From assembly GCA_947446595.1 (NCBI GenBank), contig CANFGS010000004.1, forward strand, positions 1-64,000: a stretch of DNA of 64,000 bases. The letters are read 5' to 3'. The position numbers and the translations under genes were made by a program. Positions 47,727 to 57,204 of this stretch are shown here, piece after piece. The stretch is from Neisseriaceae bacterium (GTDB lineage Bacteria; Pseudomonadota; Gammaproteobacteria; Burkholderiales; UBA11063). The first letter of the stretch is position 1, and every line of letters starts with the position of its first letter. The notes under the pieces were generated by a model. That model was not told the DNA's origin, searched no databases, and saw only the letters and a program-made list of their open reading frames with translations.

Positions 47727-48677
47727 TTATCCTGCTATTACTTGGTGTGCTTGTTCATCAGCGTGATAGCTTGAACGAACCAAAGCCCCTACTGCTGCAT
47801 GTTTAAATCCGATAGAGTATGCGAAGTTTTCCATTTCTTTAAAGGTATCTGGGTGCATATAGCGCGTAACTGGTGCATGATGAATGGAGGGTTGTAAATA
47901 TTGCCCTAGAGTCAACATGTCGATATTATGATCTCGCATATCTTGTAAAATTTCTTTTACTTCATCGTCTGTTTCGCCAAGACCAACCATAATTCCAGAT
48001 TTGGTAGGTACGCTTGGGCACATTTCTTTAAATTGTTTTAACAGGTTAAGTGAGTGTTGATAATCAGACCCAGGGCGATTTTGTTTATAAAGTCTGGGAG
48101 CCGTTTCTAGATTGTGGTTTAATACATCAGGTGGGTTATCTTTAAGAATTGCTAGAGCTTTATCAAGTCGACCTCTAAAATCTGGTACTAAAATTTCGAT
48201 ACGACAATCAGGGCTAGTAGCACGTATTTCTTTTATACATTCTACAAAATGACCAGCACCACCATCTCTTAAGTCATCCCTATCTACACTTGTTATAACT
48301 ACATATTTTAGATTTAGAATCTTAACTGATCTCGCGATTTCTTTTGGTTCCTCAGGGTTTAATGGGTTGGGACGACCGTGTCCAACATCACAAAACGGGC
48401 AGCGACGGGTACATATATCACCCATAATCATAAAAGTAGCGGTACCTTTACTGAAGCATTCGCCGATATTGGGACAACTAGCTTCCTCACACACTGTATG
48501 AAGTTTGTGCTCACGAAGTAAATTTTTGACTTCTTTAAATTTTTCACTAGTTGGGATTTTGACACGTATCCAGTCAGGTTTCTTAAGCGTTTCAGTAACT
48601 GGTACGATTTTTATGGGTATTCTAGAGGTTTTTGCCGCGTCACGGTGTTTTACGCCTTGAGTGTTATCTGCTATCAT
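47727..48677 (-). CDS. lipA: Lipoyl synthase
   Basis: Radical SAM enzyme inserting two sulfurs into octanoyl groups on the E2 and H proteins. The auxiliary cluster cysteines are C63, C68 and C74 ([12 protein letters not shown]), the radical SAM cysteines C89, C93 and C96 (CTRRCPFC), and RSSYHADE at the C-terminus supplies the serine ligand of the auxiliary cluster. 316 residues is standard. lipB, often the neighbour, is not in the window. Followed by rlmD. Confidence 0.97.
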   Translation of the reverse strand: MIADNTQGVKHRDAAKTSRIPIKIVPVTETLKKPDWIRVKIPTSEKFKEVKNLLREHKLHTVCEEASCPNIGECFSKGTATFMIMGDICTRRCPFCDVGHGRPNPLNPEEPKEIARSVKILNLKYVVITSVDRDDLRDGGAGHFVECIKEIRATSPDCRIEILVPDFRGRLDKALAILKDNPPDVLNHNLETAPRLYKQNRPGSDYQHSLNLLKQFKEMCPSVPTKSGIMVGLGETDDEVKEILQDMRDHNIDMLTLGQYLQPSIHHAPVTRYMHPDTFKEMENFAYSIGFKHAAVGALVRSSYHADEQAHQVIAG

Positions 48678-48796
48678 ATATGCTATATTTCCTATGGCAA
48701 GATACTTTGCCGTTAATTTTTAAATAAGCTATATTTTACCATGAGGCGGTGATGTATTTCATTTTCTTTTATATTCTCAGATTTTATTAGGCAGTT

Positions 48797-48921
48797 AGGG
48801 CATGGATCCTCGATTCACATTTAAGCAGCAATCAGTTTTTGTCGAGGATGACGTTCTGGGAATGCCGCATCAATAGGATCTATCATCAAACATGAATACC
48901 AGCCTGCTGCTTCGATGACGG
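48797..48921. repeat. Palindromic intergenic repeat cluster 6 (one long module and decayed remnants)
   Basis: In the 253-base gap between lipA and the serine hydrolase. The long module at 48808-48852 (plus strand) has stem CCTCGA/TCGAGG in place of CCCAAA/TTTGGG, yet keeps the CAGCA core and the trailing ATGAC. Decayed short-module sequence (CCAGCCTGCTGCTTCGATGA) follows at about 48900-48920. Confidence 0.8.
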
Positions 48922-48930
48922 GTTTAGATT

Positions 48931-50109
48931 CTAAACTACTAAATCCTGATAAATTAATTTGATAATATCAGCATACTTGCCAGTTGCGAAATTATCCCCA
49001 ACAAATTTACCATCTATATAATCAGAGTGCTTTTTATTGGTGAGTAGTATTATTGCGAGGTTATATGCTGGGTCAATTAATGTAGCAGTTCCAGTCCATC
49101 CACTGTGTCCAACCGCTTGATTACTAGCATATTTTGTGAACCACTGCGTTTTGTCCCCATAACGCCTCCAGCCCAGCCCAAAAGAGCTATCTAGTTGATT
49201 TGGAGTGATAAATAGTTTTTGAATTTCTGGGCTCCAAAATTGATGATTACCATAGCCACCATTGTTTAGTATAATCTGGGTAAGAACCGCCATATCATGT
49301 AGATTTGAAAATAAACCAGCGTGTCCAGCAACACCATCAAGCCCATAATAGGTTTTTTCGTCATGTACCTCACCGCAGATTGTAAGAGTCCTAATATTAG
49401 CAAATGTTACGGTACCACCTCGAGTATTACCTTTGATTTCAGTAGCGGCAAAATCTGATTTGTTGAAGCCTTTTAGAAGCGGGTTATATATTGTATGACT
49501 TAGCCCAAGTGGCTTATAGATATTAGTCTCAACGTAGGCATCAAGAGGCTCTTTTACTATGGCTTCAATTATCATTCCTAGCAAAATAAAATCAATATCA
49601 CTATAAATTGGAGTTCCTCCAATTTGTCGCTCAGGCTTTATGTTAGCAATGATATCGCGTATTTGTGGGTATTTTTGAATACCTCCATATTTATATACAT
49701 CTATATCAGGTGGGTAGCCTGCGTCATGACAAAGTAAATTAATTACTTTCGGAATAAAGGTGTTTTTTTTAAACTCTGGTAGATAATTATCAATTGGTAC
49801 CATTAGGTCAATTTTACCCAGACTAAGTAAATGCATAATAGCATAAACAGTAGCATACATTTTGGTGTTTGAAGCTAGATCAAACATAGTATCCATTTGC
49901 ATTGGATCAAAAGTGTTTTTTAATAGACCTTTATCATCATATTTGCGTCTATAGCCATAAACTGTTTGTTTGATAATCTTATTGTCTTTAACTATAATTA
50001 ACCCAGCACCTGGGAAGCCGTTATTAATATCAGTATTAATTTGAGTGTCAATATCTTTGAATCTTGAATTATCTAGTGCATAACTAAGAGTTGGATATTT
50101 TTCTAGCAT
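48931..50109 (-). CDS. Beta-lactamase-fold serine hydrolase (YfeW/class C-like)
   Basis: A 392-residue protein of the class C beta-lactamase / penicillin-binding family. The catalytic tetrad S80-x-x-K83 lies in FDLASNTKMYA, a Tyr motif YSDIDFI (Y-S-D in place of Y-x-N) near residue 165, and HSGWTGT in place of KTG near 325. The segment around SNTKMYATVYAIMHLLSLGK strongly resembles E. coli PBP4B (YfeW). No signal peptide is visible at the chosen start, so unless the start is wrong it would be cytoplasmic. Likely an esterase or carboxypeptidase rather than an antibiotic-resistance enzyme. It follows rsmA by 7 bases. Confidence 0.8.
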   Translation of the reverse strand: MLEKYPTLSYALDNSRFKDIDTQINTDINNGFPGAGLIIVKDNKIIKQTVYGYRRKYDDKGLLKNTFDPMQMDTMFDLASNTKMYATVYAIMHLLSLGKIDLMVPIDNYLPEFKKNTFIPKVINLLCHDAGYPPDIDVYKYGGIQKYPQIRDIIANIKPERQIGGTPIYSDIDFILLGMIIEAIVKEPLDAYVETNIYKPLGLSHTIYNPLLKGFNKSDFAATEIKGNTRGGTVTFANIRTLTICGEVHDEKTYYGLDGVAGHAGLFSNLHDMAVLTQIILNNGGYGNHQFWSPEIQKLFITPNQLDSSFGLGWRRYGDKTQWFTKYASNQAVGHSGWTGTATLIDPAYNLAIILLTNKKHSDYIDGKFVGDNFATGKYADIIKLIYQDLVV

Positions 50110-50116
50110 ATATCTA

Positions 50117-50872
50117 CTATTCTAAGGTTGCAAGTTTGAGGTAATCATTAACACTTAAGTTTTCTGCCCGAGATGTGCTGTTAATTCCTAGACGTTCTAA
50201 TACTTCTAAGCTAATGATATTGTTTAGACTGTTTCTGATTGTTTTACGGCGCTTACTAAAAGCTGCAGTCACAATATGGTTGAGCTTTTTCTCATCTATA
50301 TGTTCCCACATTTCACGTGGCTTTGGCTTTAGTCTTACAATAGCTGATTCTACCTTAGGTGCTGGAGTAAAACATTCGCTAGCAACATCAAGCATCTTAT
50401 GACAATCAAATTTGTATTGAAGCATGATACTTAAACGTCCATAATCAGCATTACTAGGATTAGCACATATTCGATCTACCACTTCTTTTTGAAGCATGAA
50501 ATGCATATCGATTATATTTGGATACAATGCTAAATGAAATAATAAAGGAGTTGAGATATTATAAGGTAAATTACCAACTACACGAATAGCTTCACCATTA
50601 AATTTATAATCAAATTTGAGTGCATCACCCTCATGTATAACTAAATTGTCAGAAAAGTTTGATTTTAAAAAACTAATAATATCACGGTCTAATTCAATTA
50701 CATGAAGTTTGGGCAAGGTATTCAAAAGCGGCTTTGTCAAAGCAGCAAGTCCAGGTCCAATTTCAACTAAGAAATCATCAGGCTTTGGTGATATTATTCC
50801 AATGATTTGGTTTATTATATAATCATCATTAAGAAAATTTTGGCCAAATCTTTTTTTTGCGATATGTTTCAT
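50117..50872 (-). CDS. rsmA: 16S rRNA (adenine-1518/1519-N6,N6)-dimethyltransferase
   Basis: Dimethylates two adenines in the 3' hairpin of 16S rRNA; loss gives kasugamycin resistance. KKRFGQNFLND (6-16), SAM motif VEIGPGLAALT near 37-47 and catalytic motif NLPYNIS near 99-105 are diagnostic. The C-terminal AFSKRRKTIRNSL stretch binds RNA. 251 residues is slightly short against about 270. It overlaps the yciB stop by one base (TAATG on the minus strand). Confidence 0.96.
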   Translation of the reverse strand: MKHIAKKRFGQNFLNDDYIINQIIGIISPKPDDFLVEIGPGLAALTKPLLNTLPKLHVIELDRDIISFLKSNFSDNLVIHEGDALKFDYKFNGEAIRVVGNLPYNISTPLLFHLALYPNIIDMHFMLQKEVVDRICANPSNADYGRLSIMLQYKFDCHKMLDVASECFTPAPKVESAIVRLKPKPREMWEHIDEKKLNHIVTAAFSKRRKTIRNSLNNIISLEVLERLGINSTSRAENLSVNDYLKLATLE

Positions 50873-51405
50873 TATTTTTTCTTGGTTATCATAATTACAG
50901 CTACGCTAATAATCATAAAAATTATACTACAGCCAAAAGTGCCAAATACTTTGAATTGTACCCATGCGTATTCAGAAAAATTGAAAGCGACAAATAAATT
51001 TACGATACCGATAAAGATAAAAAATAAACCCCAGGCAAGATTTAGTTTATTCCATACACTATCAGGCACATCTATTTCTTTACTAAGCATTAGTTTGATA
51101 CCGTTTTTACCCGCAATTTGCCCAACTATTAGTGAAGTACCAATAATCCACATTAATACCGTTGGTTTTAGCATCACAAAAGTTTTATTATGTAGAAAAA
51201 TTGTCAATCCACCAAAAATAGTGATTAGGATTGTACTAATCCAGGTGTTTTTACTAATAAATTTATATTTCATCTTACATGATAAAAGCTGTATCCAGCT
51301 AGCAACAATACAAACGCCTGTTGCTAGGAATAAGTTTTTAGTGAAATAATAAACTGCAAAAAATGCAATTAATGGGAACATTTCAAATAATATATTGTTT
51401 TGCAT
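50872..51405 (-). CDS. yciB: Inner-membrane septation protein A family (YciB/IspZ)
   Basis: A 177-residue membrane protein with five or six hydrophobic segments. FPLIAFFAVYY near the start, PTVLMWIIGTSLIVGQ in the middle and VWNKLNLAWGLFFIFIGIVNLFVAFN followed by WVQFKVFGTFG at the end are the YciB pattern. The family affects cell division and envelope integrity and interacts with elongasome proteins; the precise role is unclear. Divergent from tpiA, upstream of rsmA in the same transcript. Confidence 0.92.
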   Translation of the reverse strand: MQNNILFEMFPLIAFFAVYYFTKNLFLATGVCIVASWIQLLSCKMKYKFISKNTWISTILITIFGGLTIFLHNKTFVMLKPTVLMWIIGTSLIVGQIAGKNGIKLMLSKEIDVPDSVWNKLNLAWGLFFIFIGIVNLFVAFNFSEYAWVQFKVFGTFGCSIIFMIISVAVIMITKKK

Positions 51406-51456
51406 AATATCCTAAGAATAAGTTTTCAATTAAACAGGATTATAGCACAAATAATA

Positions 51457-51465
51457 TGCTAAAAT
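51457..51465 (+). promoter_or_regulatory. Extended -10 promoter element upstream of tpiA
   Basis: TG-C-TAAAAT at 51457-51465, 33 bases before tpiA, with no strong -35. It could drive tpiA-secG-tRNA-nuo. Confidence 0.4.
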
Positions 51466-51498
51466 AACCCACATTAAAATTATCCAAAAAGATTCAAA

Positions 51499-52236
51499 AT
51501 GTCAAAATTAATTATAGCCAACTGGAAGATGAATGGTAGTATAGAACAAATAGAACATGATTTGTCTATTTATGCAAAATCCATTTATACAAATAATCCA
51601 TCCGTAGTGCTAGCACTACCAAATATTTATCTCTATATCGCTTCCCAAATCAAAAATAAATTAGGGGCTAAATTTAGTTTAGCTGCCCAAGATGTTAGTG
51701 AGTTTGCAAATTATGGTGCATATACTGGTGAAGTAAGTGCTACAATGCTAAAAGGATTGGGAACTAAATATCTCATAATTGGACATTCTGAACGAAGAAC
51801 ATATTTAAATGAAACTGATGATTCTTTACTAAACAAAATAGACAATACTTTAAATGAGAAAATCACCCCTATTTTTTGTATTGGAGAACCTAAGGATATT
51901 AGAGAAAATGCGAAATACATAGATTTTTTACAGAATCAGCTTGAAATTTTATTAAAGGTAAAGTCTTCATTTGACAATCTAGTAATTGCCTACGAGCCAA
52001 TTTGGGCAATCGGTACCGGAGTTGTACCGACTAGTGAACAAATAAGTGAAGTATTAAAATTAATTAAGGCATTTGTGCAAAATTATTTGCCACATGCTAA
52101 AATAACGGTATTGTATGGTGGTAGTGTTTCAGGTGTTAATGCCTCTGAGATATTAAATCTACCAGAAGTTAATGGGGTTTTAGTTGGTGGTGCATCATTA
52201 AAACCAGATAATTTTATCTCAATTTGCACTTATTGA
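51499..52236 (+). CDS. tpiA: Triosephosphate isomerase
   Basis: Interconverts dihydroxyacetone phosphate and glyceraldehyde 3-phosphate. IANWKMNG (4-11) with the active-site Asn and Lys, GHSERR near 91-96 with His, and the catalytic Glu in YEPIWAIGTG near 163-172 are all present, as are the phosphate-binding loops (YGGSV and GVLVGGASL). 245 residues is normal. First in the tpiA-secG-tRNA-nuo order. Confidence 0.97.
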   Translation: MSKLIIANWKMNGSIEQIEHDLSIYAKSIYTNNPSVVLALPNIYLYIASQIKNKLGAKFSLAAQDVSEFANYGAYTGEVSATMLKGLGTKYLIIGHSERRTYLNETDDSLLNKIDNTLNEKITPIFCIGEPKDIRENAKYIDFLQNQLEILLKVKSSFDNLVIAYEPIWAIGTGVVPTSEQISEVLKLIKAFVQNYLPHAKITVLYGGSVSGVNASEILNLPEVNGVLVGGASLKPDNFISICTY

Positions 52237-52253
52237 TTTTTTAAGTATAAACA

Positions 52254-52622
52254 ATGGAAATTATAAAAACTTTAGTATGGATAGTTCAGGTTATTTCAGC
52301 ATTCTCAGTAATAGTTCTTGTGTTGTTACAACACGGTAAAGGTGCTGATGCTGGTGCTACTTTTGGTTCTGGCGGCGGTTCTGGATCCTTGTTTGGAGCT
52401 GGTGGCTCATCCAATTTTTTAAGTCGTACTACAGCTATTTTTGCGGTAGTGTTCTTTGTAACAACTTTTGCATTAGTGCTACTTTACAATAACGGTAAAG
52501 TTGGAGATGCTGGTGTGATGTCTGGGGTAAATGGTAAGGTAGTATCAAGTGCACCTGCAGCATCTAGTGCTCCAGTAGCTTCTACGCCTAGCAAAGATAC
52601 AAAGAATCAGATTCCAGGATAA
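52254..52622 (+). CDS. secG: Preprotein translocase subunit SecG
   Basis: Small inner-membrane subunit of the SecYEG channel that aids SecA cycling. 122 residues with two membrane helices (about 5-24 and 57-77) flanking the conserved [21 protein letters not shown] loop. A Ser/Ala/Pro-rich tail follows, as in many proteobacterial SecG proteins. It starts 17 bases after tpiA. Confidence 0.95.
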   Translation: MEIIKTLVWIVQVISAFSVIVLVLLQHGKGADAGATFGSGGGSGSLFGAGGSSNFLSRTTAIFAVVFFVTTFALVLLYNNGKVGDAGVMSGVNGKVVSSAPAASSAPVASTPSKDTKNQIPG

Positions 52623-52630
52623 TTCCTTTA

Positions 52631-52717
52631 GCCGTCATGGTGGAACTGGTAGACACGCCATCTTGAGGGGGTGGTGACCTTAAGGTTGTGTGGGTTCGAG
52701 TCCCACTGACGGCACCA
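52631..52717 (+). tRNA. tRNA-Leu (anticodon GAG)
   Basis: An 87-base tRNA with encoded CCA. Acceptor GCCGTCA pairs with TGACGGC; the D-arm GTG...CAC follows. Anticodon stem CCATC/GGTGG (one wobble) holds loop TTGAGGG, giving anticodon GAG. The long variable arm (about 15 bases) marks a class II tRNA, and the T-arm is GTGGG-TTCGAGT-CCCAC. It reads CUC and CUU leucine codons. Its place between secG and nuoA is conserved in betaproteobacteria. Confidence 0.97.
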
Positions 52718-52743
52718 AGAATTTTTTTAAAGGCAATGCGTAA

Positions 52744-53103
52744 ATGGTATCAAGTCAGTATTTTCCGATAATATTCTTTATAATACTCGGTCTCATAATG
52801 GGCGGACTACTTTTGGTAGCTGGTCGTGCTATCGGAGCTCATCGTCCAGACCCGCAAAAAAACTCCCCATATGAATGTGGCTTTGAAGCCTTTGAAGATG
52901 CACGGATGAAATTTGATGTGCGTTATTACTTAATTGCTATTCTATTTATATTATTTGATCTTGAAATCGCATTTTTGTTTCCTTGGGCTTTAGTGTTTAA
53001 GCACCTTGGGATGTATGGTTTTGTTGTAATGTCAATATTCTTGACGATTTTGATCGCTGGATTTGCATACGTTTGGAAAAAGGGAGCTCTGGAATGGGAA
53101 TAG
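52744..53103 (+). CDS. nuoA: NADH-quinone oxidoreductase subunit A
   Basis: A 119-residue membrane subunit of complex I with three helices. [21 protein letters not shown] (about 42-62), containing the conserved Cys and acidic residues near the quinone site, and [13 protein letters not shown] are diagnostic. First subunit gene of the nuo operon; it overlaps nuoB by 10 bases. Confidence 0.96.
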   Translation: MVSSQYFPIIFFIILGLIMGGLLLVAGRAIGAHRPDPQKNSPYECGFEAFEDARMKFDVRYYLIAILFILFDLEIAFLFPWALVFKHLGMYGFVVMSIFLTILIAGFAYVWKKGALEWE

Positions 53104-53579
53104 AGGGCGTTCTTAAGGAAGGCTTTGTAACTACAACTGCCGATAAGATGATTAATTGGGCAAGAACTGGCTCATTATGGCCTATGACTTTTGGTTTGGC
53201 TTGTTGTGCTGTTGAGATGATGCACGCTGGTGCTGCGCGTTATGATTTGGATCGTTTTGGTGCTGTATTTCGCCCATCTCCGCGTCAATCGGACGTGATG
53301 ATTGTTGCTGGAACTCTTTGTAACAAGATGGCGCCAGCTCTTCGTAAAGTATATGACCAGATGCCTGAACCTAGATGGGTTATATCTATGGGCTCTTGCG
53401 CTAATGGTGGTGGTTATTATCATTATTCATATTCTGTTGTTCGTGGTTGTGATCGAATTGTACCTGTTGATATATACGTACCAGGATGTCCTCCAACTGC
53501 TGAAGCGCTAATGTATAGTATCATTCAACTTCAAAATAAGATCAAACGTGATTCAACTATTGCAAGAAAGACGGCATGA
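53094..53579 (+). CDS. nuoB: NADH-quinone oxidoreductase subunit B
   Basis: A 161-residue peripheral-arm subunit that carries iron-sulfur cluster N2, the last electron carrier before quinone. The ligands are the tandem cysteines in [10 protein letters not shown], the Cys of MGSCANGGG and the Cys of [13 protein letters not shown] 53094 is chosen (GGGAG ribosome-binding site at 53082-53086) in place of an earlier in-frame start inside nuoA. Confidence 0.97.
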   Translation: MGIEGVLKEGFVTTTADKMINWARTGSLWPMTFGLACCAVEMMHAGAARYDLDRFGAVFRPSPRQSDVMIVAGTLCNKMAPALRKVYDQMPEPRWVISMGSCANGGGYYHYSYSVVRGCDRIVPVDIYVPGCPPTAEALMYSIIQLQNKIKRDSTIARKTA

Positions 53580-54160
53580 TGCAAGTTTTAAAACAAGCGG
53601 TAGAAAATTTACTTTCTAGTAAAATAATAAGTAGCAATATAGCTTATGGTGAATTAACTATTATCGTTGCACCTAGTGACCTTGAAGAAGTTATGCTAAA
53701 ACTTCGCGATGATAAAATAACTCATTTTGAACAGTGTGTTGATTTATGTGGGGTTGACTATTCAACTTATCATAATGACTATGAAGGTAAGCGTTTTGCT
53801 GTAGTATATCATTTGTTATCATATAAGCATAACCGACGTTTAAGAGTAAAAACTTTTGCCGAAAATGATGATTTTCCAGTGGTTAAATCAATGACTCCGG
53901 TATGGGCTGGACTTAACTGGTTTGAACGTGAAGCATTTGATTTCTTCGGTATTATTTTTGAAGGTCATCCTGATTTACGTAGGATATTGACAGATTATGG
54001 TTTTATTGGGCATCCATTTAGAAAAGATTTTCCAATATCAGGTTATATGGAAATGCGTTATGATGAAGAGCAAAAACGAGTTATTTATCAACCAGTAACT
54101 ATTGAGCCGCGTGAAGTTACGCCTCGTATTATTCGTGAGGACAATTATGGCAGAAATTAA
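53576..54160 (+). CDS. nuoC: NADH-quinone oxidoreductase subunit C
   Basis: A 194-residue hydrophilic subunit (30-kDa family) that packs against Nuo[18 protein letters not shown] and the signature [26 protein letters not shown] with GHPFRKDFP are clear. Not fused with NuoD, unlike in E. coli. Start at ATG 53576 or the adjacent ATG 53579; it overlaps nuoB by up to 4 bases and nuoD by 14. Confidence 0.96.
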   Translation: MMQVLKQAVENLLSSKIISSNIAYGELTIIVAPSDLEEVMLKLRDDKITHFEQCVDLCGVDYSTYHNDYEGKRFAVVYHLLSYKHNRRLRVKTFAENDDFPVVKSMTPVWAGLNWFEREAFDFFGIIFEGHPDLRRILTDYGFIGHPFRKDFPISGYMEMRYDEEQKRVIYQPVTIEPREVTPRIIREDNYGRN

Positions 54161-55400
54161 AAATTACACCCTAAATTTTGGGCCACAGCATCCATCAGCC
54201 CATGGTGTATTACGTTTAGTATTAGAGCTTGATGGCGAAGTGGTACAAAGAGCTGACCCGCATATCGGCTTACTTCATCGCGGTACCGAAAAACTAGCTG
54301 AAACTAGAACTTTTCTACAAACATTACCGTATCTAGATAGGCTAGATTATGTATCTATGATGTGTAATGAACATGCATACGTTATGGCTATTGAAAAAAT
54401 GCTTGATATTAAGGTGCCAATACGGGCCGAATATATACGGGTTTTGTTTTCTGAAATTACTCGGATTCTAAATCACCTTATGAATATTGGTGCTCATGCG
54501 CTTGACGTTGGTGCAATGGCGGTGTTTTTATACGCATTTCGTGAACGCGAAGATCTTATGGACTGTTATGAAGCTGTATCTGGTGCTCGTATGCACGCGG
54601 CATATCTCAGGCCTGGTGGAGTATATCGTGATCTTCCTGATAGTATGCCTCAATATACCGAATCAAAAGTTAAGACCAAAAAACAATTAGAGCGAGTGAA
54701 TGCTAATCGTCAAGGAACGATGTTAGACTTCATAGAAGATTTTGCCAATAAATTTGATGGTAGAGTTGATGAATATGAGACGTTATTGACGGACAATCGT
54801 ATCTGGAAGCAAAGAAATATAAATATCGGTGTTGTAACGGCAGAGCGTGCTCTTAACCTTGGTTTTACTGGGGTTATGTTAAGGGCTTCAGGTGTGGAAT
54901 GGGATTTACGCCGTAAGCAACCCTACTCAGTTTATAATGAATTAGATTTTGATATTCCAGTTGGTAAGGCTGGGGATTGTTATGATCGTTATCTTTGTCG
55001 AATAAACGAAATGCGTGAATCTAATAAGATTATCAAGCAATGCGTTAAATGGCTAAAAGCTAATGAAGGACCTGTCATAGTTGAAGATCATAAAGTAGCT
55101 CCTCCTAGTCGTGAGAAGATGAAATATGGTATGGAAGAGATGATTCATCATTTCAAGCTATTTACTGAAGGTATGCATATTCCTCAAGGTGAAGTGTACC
55201 AAGCGGTTGAACATCCCAAAGGTGAGTTTGGAATTTATTTGATTAGTGATGGTGGTAATAAGCCATATCGTATGAAGATTAAAGCTCCAGGATTTGCACA
55301 TTTGGCAAGTTTGGATGAGATGACTCGTGGGCATATGATTTCCGACGTAGTGGCTGTATTAGGAACCCAAGACATTGTATTTGGCGAGGTAGATAGATAA
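54147..55400 (+). CDS. nuoD: NADH-quinone oxidoreductase subunit D
   Basis: The 49-kDa subunit forming much of the quinone pocket; 417 residues. [15 protein letters not shown] (His near the quinone site), [27 protein letters not shown] and a C-terminal D-x-V-F-G-E-V-D-R ending are all present. Start at ATG 54147 after GAGG (54137-54140) at a normal distance; the open frame before it lies in nuoC. It ends in TAATG with nuoE. Confidence 0.97.
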   Translation: MAEIKNYTLNFGPQHPSAHGVLRLVLELDGEVVQRADPHIGLLHRGTEKLAETRTFLQTLPYLDRLDYVSMMCNEHAYVMAIEKMLDIKVPIRAEYIRVLFSEITRILNHLMNIGAHALDVGAMAVFLYAFREREDLMDCYEAVSGARMHAAYLRPGGVYRDLPDSMPQYTESKVKTKKQLERVNANRQGTMLDFIEDFANKFDGRVDEYETLLTDNRIWKQRNINIGVVTAERALNLGFTGVMLRASGVEWDLRRKQPYSVYNELDFDIPVGKAGDCYDRYLCRINEMRESNKIIKQCVKWLKANEGPVIVEDHKVAPPSREKMKYGMEEMIHHFKLFTEGMHIPQGEVYQAVEHPKGEFGIYLISDGGNKPYRMKIKAPGFAHLASLDEMTRGHMISDVVAVLGTQDIVFGEVDR

Positions 55401-55873
55401 TGTTATCAACAGAATCTTTAAAGAAAATTGATCGGGAATTAGCTAAATACCCAGAAACTGAACGTAGAAGTGCTTCTATGTCAGCTCTTAGAATAGCTCA
55501 AGAAGAAAAAGGTTGGTTATCTACTGAGATAATCGAATATGTTGCAGATTATTTACGTATTCCTCCAGTGCAGGTACTTGAAGTAGCTACTTTTTATGGT
55601 ATGTATAATACAAAACCAGTTGGTAAATATAAACTAATGATTTGTACCAATCTACCATGTGCATTATCAGGTGGAGTAAATGCAGCTGATTATCTTAAGA
55701 AAAAACTAGGCATTGGCTTTGGAGAGACAACTACTGATGGTAAATATACCTTAGTTGAGGCTGAATGTATGGGTGCTTGTGGGGACGCTCCAGTTATTAT
55801 TGTTAATAACCATAAAATGTGTAGTCATATGACGCCTGAAGCAATTGATAAAAAATTAGCGGAGCTACAATAA
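55400..55873 (+). CDS. nuoE: NADH-quinone oxidoreductase subunit E
   Basis: A 157-residue thioredoxin-like subunit binding the 2Fe-2S cluster N1a. The ligands are C-x4-C in [11 protein letters not shown] and C-x3-C in [10 protein letters not shown]. It overlaps nuoD by one base and nuoF by one base (TAATG at both ends), consistent with equal production of E and F. Confidence 0.96.
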   Translation: MLSTESLKKIDRELAKYPETERRSASMSALRIAQEEKGWLSTEIIEYVADYLRIPPVQVLEVATFYGMYNTKPVGKYKLMICTNLPCALSGGVNAADYLKKKLGIGFGETTTDGKYTLVEAECMGACGDAPVIIVNNHKMCSHMTPEAIDKKLAELQ

Positions 55874-57168
55874 TGGCAATTTATCAAAGTGGTGTTATTT
55901 TTGCTGATCTAGATACTAGTATTTCTGATTGCTGGACCTTAGAGAGTTACAAAAAACGTGGTGGCTACAAGGCTCTCACAAAAATATTAAATAATAAAAT
56001 CTCTCAAGAAGATGTTATTGCCGAAGTTAAAGGCTCTGGTCTTCGTGGGCGTGGTGGTGCTGGATTTCCTACAGGTCTTAAATGGAGCTTTATGCCAAGA
56101 GCTCTAGCTGGAGATAAATACATAGTTTGTAATAGTGATGAGGGTGAACCTGGAACCTTTAAAGATTTAGATATTATGAAATATAACCCTCATTCTCTAA
56201 TTGAGGGTATGATTATTGCGGGTTATGCTATTGGCGCTGCAGTTGGGTATAATTATATCCATGGGGAAATTTTTGAAGTATATGAACGCTTTGAAGAAGC
56301 ACTTGATGAAGCAAGAAAAGCTGGATTTTTAGGAAAAAACATCCTAAATACTGGTTTTGATTTTGAATTACATGCTCATCATGGCTATGGGGCGTATATT
56401 TGTGGTGAAGAAACTGCGCTTCTTGATTCACTAGAAGGTAAAAAAGGTCAACCAAGGTTTAAACCGCCTTTCCCTGCAAGTTTCGGACTTTATGGTCGTC
56501 CAACTACAATCAACAATACCGAAACATTAGCTTCAGTGCCATTTATTATCAATGATGGTGGGGCAGCATTTCAAGAAAAAGGTATTCCAAATGGTGGTGG
56601 CACCAAATTATTTTCGATTTCAGGACATGTAACTCGTCCAGGGAATTATGAAGTTCCATTAGGTACTCCGTTTAGTAAGCTTCTTGAAATGGCTGGTGGG
56701 ATGCGTGATGGTAAAAAAATGAAAGCTGTTATCCCTGGTGGTTCTTCAGCTCCAGTATTACCAGCTGATATTATGATGGATTGTAATTTAGACTATGATT
56801 CAATCGCAAAAGCAGGCTCTATGCTTGGTTCGGGTGCTGTTATTGTTATGAACGAAGATGTTTGTATGGTAAAAGCATTAGAGCGTTTGGCTTATTTTTA
56901 TCATGAAGAGTCTTGTGGTCAATGTACACCATGTCGTGAAGGTACGGGATGGTTGTATGAAATTATTCACCGTATTGAACATGGTGAAGGCCGTGATGGC
57001 GATTTAGAGTTATTAGACAGTATCGGAAACCAAATGGCAGGACGCACGATTTGCGCTCTTGCGGATGCTGCAGTATTTCCAGTTAGAAGCTTTACTAAGC
57101 ATTTTAGAGAAGAGTTTGAGCATCATATCAAACATAAGAAATGCCTTGTAGAACATCGCTGGTGTTAA
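55873..57168 (+). CDS. nuoF: NADH-quinone oxidoreductase subunit F
   Basis: The NADH-oxidising subunit with FMN and 4Fe-4S cluster N3; 431 residues. [16 protein letters not shown] (NADH site), [14 protein letters not shown]-like [18 protein letters not shown] (FMN site) and the cluster motif [12 protein letters not shown] with a later Cys in TICALAD are intact. Confidence 0.97.
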   Translation: MAIYQSGVIFADLDTSISDCWTLESYKKRGGYKALTKILNNKISQEDVIAEVKGSGLRGRGGAGFPTGLKWSFMPRALAGDKYIVCNSDEGEPGTFKDLDIMKYNPHSLIEGMIIAGYAIGAAVGYNYIHGEIFEVYERFEEALDEARKAGFLGKNILNTGFDFELHAHHGYGAYICGEETALLDSLEGKKGQPRFKPPFPASFGLYGRPTTINNTETLASVPFIINDGGAAFQEKGIPNGGGTKLFSISGHVTRPGNYEVPLGTPFSKLLEMAGGMRDGKKMKAVIPGGSSAPVLPADIMMDCNLDYDSIAKAGSMLGSGAVIVMNEDVCMVKALERLAYFYHEESCGQCTPCREGTGWLYEIIHRIEHGEGRDGDLELLDSIGNQMAGRTICALADAAVFPVRSFTKHFREEFEHHIKHKKCLVEHRWC

Positions 57169-57204
57169 GAGATTATATAAAAAACTTAAAAGTGAAAGAG
57201 TGAT

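Noticed and set aside
48931-50109. Antibiotic-resistance beta-lactamase
   Set aside because: No signal peptide, Tyr motif is YSD and the KTG box is HSG; closest in pattern to YfeW-type hydrolases.
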